From the NCBI RefSeq assembly GCF_000524195.1, contig NW_020170440.1, positions 42,515-106,514 on the forward strand: 64,000 bases of DNA, in the 5' to 3' direction. Made by a program: the position numbers and the translations under genes. Source of the DNA: Echinococcus granulosus. Taxonomy: Eukaryota > Platyhelminthes > Cestoda > Cyclophyllidea > Taeniidae. Shown here one piece after another: positions 61,161 through 64,000 of this stretch (the first letter of the stretch is position 1; each line of letters starts with the position of its first letter). Under the pieces are notes generated by a model. That model ran no database searches and was not told the origin of the DNA. It worked only from the letters and a program-made list of their open reading frames with translations.

Positions 61161-61946
61161 GAAGGTCGTGGCCGGTGAGCGGAGGGAAAAGGAGAGGTTA
61201 GATGCTAACGTTTTTCTTCCTTAGGGAAAAGTGGGCACTAACTAAGTTGTCAAATGAGCATGATATTTTGTCTCAGATAGCCCAAATTTCTGATAGAAAT
61301 TAACCGTTTCTCCGACAGGAGTCATGGCCACAGAATGATTCAACTGATTTTCGTTTCAATTTTATTAAAAGAATGTAAGCTATATAGTAATAATTCACTC
61401 TTGGAGATACCAGCAGACTTCGGATTTTAAGGGAACTCTATCAATGCCAGAGGTGATGGGAATACTAGAACTAGGAAGAATACGTGTGATTAAGGGGTGA
61501 ACAAATGATTTTTCCCCAGACTTCAACCAAAGGGTAAGAGGTGGTGGTGTGAGTTCGAGTAAACGTTCCCAATTTTGCTATTCCTGTCACTTTCTGATCC
61601 AAAGGAAATGTATTATGATTGTTGTTCTTCGGACAAATATCACTAGGCTAATGCAGTTAAGGTAGTAAATTTAACACAAATCAAATTAAAAATGAGTAGA
61701 TTTTATTGGACGATGATTGAATAACTCCAAACGAATTGGCGACCCTAATTAAATTTGGGAATCCATACAATCTACCATGAGTTCTTTTTAACAATAATTA
61801 ACAGATAAAGCTTTTCTTTTCCTTAAAAGGTATGAATAAGGAAACAATGAATACCAAGCATTTGTAAAAGGCTATTTGATAATTTATGCACCTTAGTTCC
61901 TTTTAATTGACTAATGGATAAGGTGGAAATATATACTTCTGCTTAC

Positions 61947-64000
61947 TTGAAATGGTGTTCACCAGGGCTCGATTAATCACAAATCCACTCAGTATCACAA
62001 ATTCTCCTAAATATTTTTTTACTCTTGGCTTTAATAACAGGGTTATTTGAGACATACTTGGGCCAATTAGCAGATCAGACACTCGTTTGACCAATGGTCG
62101 GTTGGAGACGACGCCAATACCCCTTTAGTCTCCACTACACCCCTCTACCGCCCCCACCCATCCGGCCAATCAATGCGTCTATCCTCCTTTTGGCGTGACT
62201 AGCTTAACAAGCAGCGCGCCTTTTTCACACTGCTAGTTATCATAGCACACCAGTTGCTACCAGGCTACGTAGATTGGTTGGAAAATCACCCCCTTCTCTA
62301 CTACCACTGCTTCAGTGGAATCGACATTTTCCAGTCGATCTGTGAGATCTGTGAGTGGCCATTTTTTTTCGGTATTTGTTCAGCAGAACAAGGAATTGTA
62401 GATTTTGAATTAACCGTAGGAGAATGGGAAGGATAAAGAAGCGCACCAATTCATGAGGTGTCTAGGCTTGCAATCTGGCCTTATACCTGCCACGTGTGAG
62501 CATTACTCATCGGCGAATAGTCGATAAATTACGCCGCGTGACGCATGCACATGAAAGTCGACAAATTTTTGCACTTGCCATGAAACCAGGGAAGATGGCT
62601 AGCTGTTCTAGGTAGGAGGCAAAGTCTTCCTCCTATTTAAAGTGACTAAACATATGTGCGAAACGATTAATAGAGTAAATCACTCGACACGCATAAATAG
62701 CTTTTCAAATAAAATGCTAAAGATGTGTCACTCTACTTCATTCGTTTTAACTGAGTTGGAAACTATGACCGTTTTTTTGAGAAAAATGGAAATGAACGGC
62801 TTTTTTGCGATTTGATGATATGCGTAAATAAAATTGGATCATTTTAAAGCGCTGCCTAGTACAATCACCTCGCCATGGCATTACTCAAGCAACCTGATAC
62901 ATATCTAAGCGTGGATGACATTCAAAGAATAATATAATTCTGAAAAAGGCTTTGACAATTTAAATATATGCTTTTTATGTGTTTACTAAAAAATTTGCTT
63001 CATTTTTCCGGGTTTTGTTTTCCGGTATGTTTATTAAAACAAGAGAATTATTTGTAATATGCTGTTTTAAAATATCAGCATCGAGTTCGCCTAGTAGAGT
63101 TGATTTGTACAAGTGCTTTCAAATATGAAGCTTTTATACCATAATTTTTATGCTCCATTTAATTTTTTCGGTTTTCTACCCTTAAAGATCAATTGTTGAA
63201 AATACTTAACCAGAACAATAAGGATTCTACGTGGTTGCAAGCTAGTAAGCATCAAAATCACCCATTTACGATATTCGTTTTAGAATTAAATAGCCGAAAA
63301 AGAACGACGATTTTATTTCGCCCCAATTCCTTTACTTCATTAGCCAATAGCGAAAGAGAAGTCCTTGATGCGTTGATTCATGAATACATAGTAGTCGTTA
63401 AAGCTCCCTAATAGCTCTTCATAAATAGTGGTAGATGGAGTAGGCCCGCGCACCATTAAAACAAAGGCAGACAAGCTAGGTACGTTCTACCTCGGCGCCC
63501 TTTGTCGCTATTACACCCTTCTGTAATCTAACCATCGTATCGTCGGTTGATGCATTGGCGCCGTTCACCCGTCCAATAGACCAAAAGAACACCATCCTGA
63601 TGTGGATTTTGGTGGGGTTCTCCATGCCACTTTCGGGTAGATAAGCTGCACCAGAGTGGAAGAGATGTTTTACTGCAAAAATATCTCGTGGAATCTTTTT
63701 CCCAAAGACCAATCCACTCTCCAAGTCGGTAAAGATTGACCGTCGGCTATCTGTGTTTGGCAGATGGTTAAGTGACGACCATTACAAGAGTACCTAAGCG
63801 AGGTAGAGTCACTCACCCGACAGGAACAAAGATCATGCCATGATTTCCCATCTCAGCGAGTAGGCTTGTGAATCAATCGATAAGGGCAAATCTCACAGAT
63901 TTTGATAGAGTTCATCAGTCGTGTCCACTTTGGATAGGCTGTATCGCTTACGTCTGGACGATGTTCCACAAAGAATGGACTTCATGAGACTGACAAGTGC
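61947..64000 (-). CDS. Unidentified minus-strand gene entering from the right edge (partial)
   Basis: Four segments have good splice sites: 64000-63952 (cut by the window edge; donor GTAAGC), 63864-63817 (donor GTGAGT), 63746-63491 (donor GTAGAA) and 62122-61947 (donor GTAAGC). The first three agree in phase and read through SHEVHSLWNIVQT, LLAEMGNHGMIFVPVG and RRSIFTDLESGLVFGKKIPR to MVRLQKGVIATKGAE. The fourth encodes RGIGVVSNRPLVKRVSDLLI and KYLGEFVILSGFVINRALVN. It starts in phase 2 whereas the third ends in phase 0, so an exon is missing between them or they are separate genes. No membrane helix is certain. I recognise no family and propose no function. Confidence 0.4.

Noticed and set aside
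1..64000. CRISPR arrays, bacterial operons, phage genes or rRNA
   Set aside because: No regularly spaced identical repeats, no tightly packed same-strand genes and no rRNA-like sequence were seen; spliced animal genes explain the named coding content.

Overview
The window looks like nuclear DNA from a parasitic flatworm, most likely a tapeworm. This is an inference: genes are sparse and intron-rich, introns fall into two size classes (38-100 nt and 0.7-8 kb), AT content is moderate, and degenerate CATC/CATT-rich blocks are scattered through the non-coding DNA. There are no operons, ribosome-binding sites, CRISPR arrays, rRNA genes or convincing tRNA genes.

Four genes can be named with good support. 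(1) A large exon of an SLCO/OATP organic-anion transporter on the minus strand (1541-2726); the gene continues beyond the left edge. (2) A complete NDUFA10-type mitochondrial complex I accessory subunit on the plus strand (5008-6438, six exons). (3) A complete casein kinase I gamma gene on the minus strand (10132-29599, nine exons, about 496 residues). It ends in a 58-nt exon encoding the cysteine cluster and basic tail that tether this family to membranes. (4) A complete DDX55/Spb4-type DEAD-box RNA helicase on the plus strand (32376-42722, fourteen exons, about 636 residues), which contains one GC-AG intron. I joined the exons by checking that donor, acceptor and reading phase agreed at every junction.

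The right third (43-64 kb) is less certain. A plus-strand gene of unknown function lies at about 43.5-48.5 kb. A minus-strand gene for a probable single-pass, cysteine-rich surface protein lies at 48.9-56.1 kb. Its third intron region contains a 62-codon intronless ORF with its own poly(A) signal. Parts of one or more unidentified minus-strand genes lie between 59.7 kb and the right edge.

The gene order gives two divergent pairs (SLCO/NDUFA10 and CK1 gamma/DDX55) and one convergent pair (NDUFA10/CK1 gamma). The 2.8 kb between CK1 gamma and DDX55 holds two inverted copies of a roughly 220-250 bp element with terminal inverted repeats. Other accessory features are smaller fold-back repeats, a possible tRNA-derived SINE, and a CpG-dense, CCAAT-box-bearing island inside CK1 gamma intron 2 that could be an internal promoter. 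The genes are unrelated housekeeping or signalling functions; nothing suggests a shared pathway.
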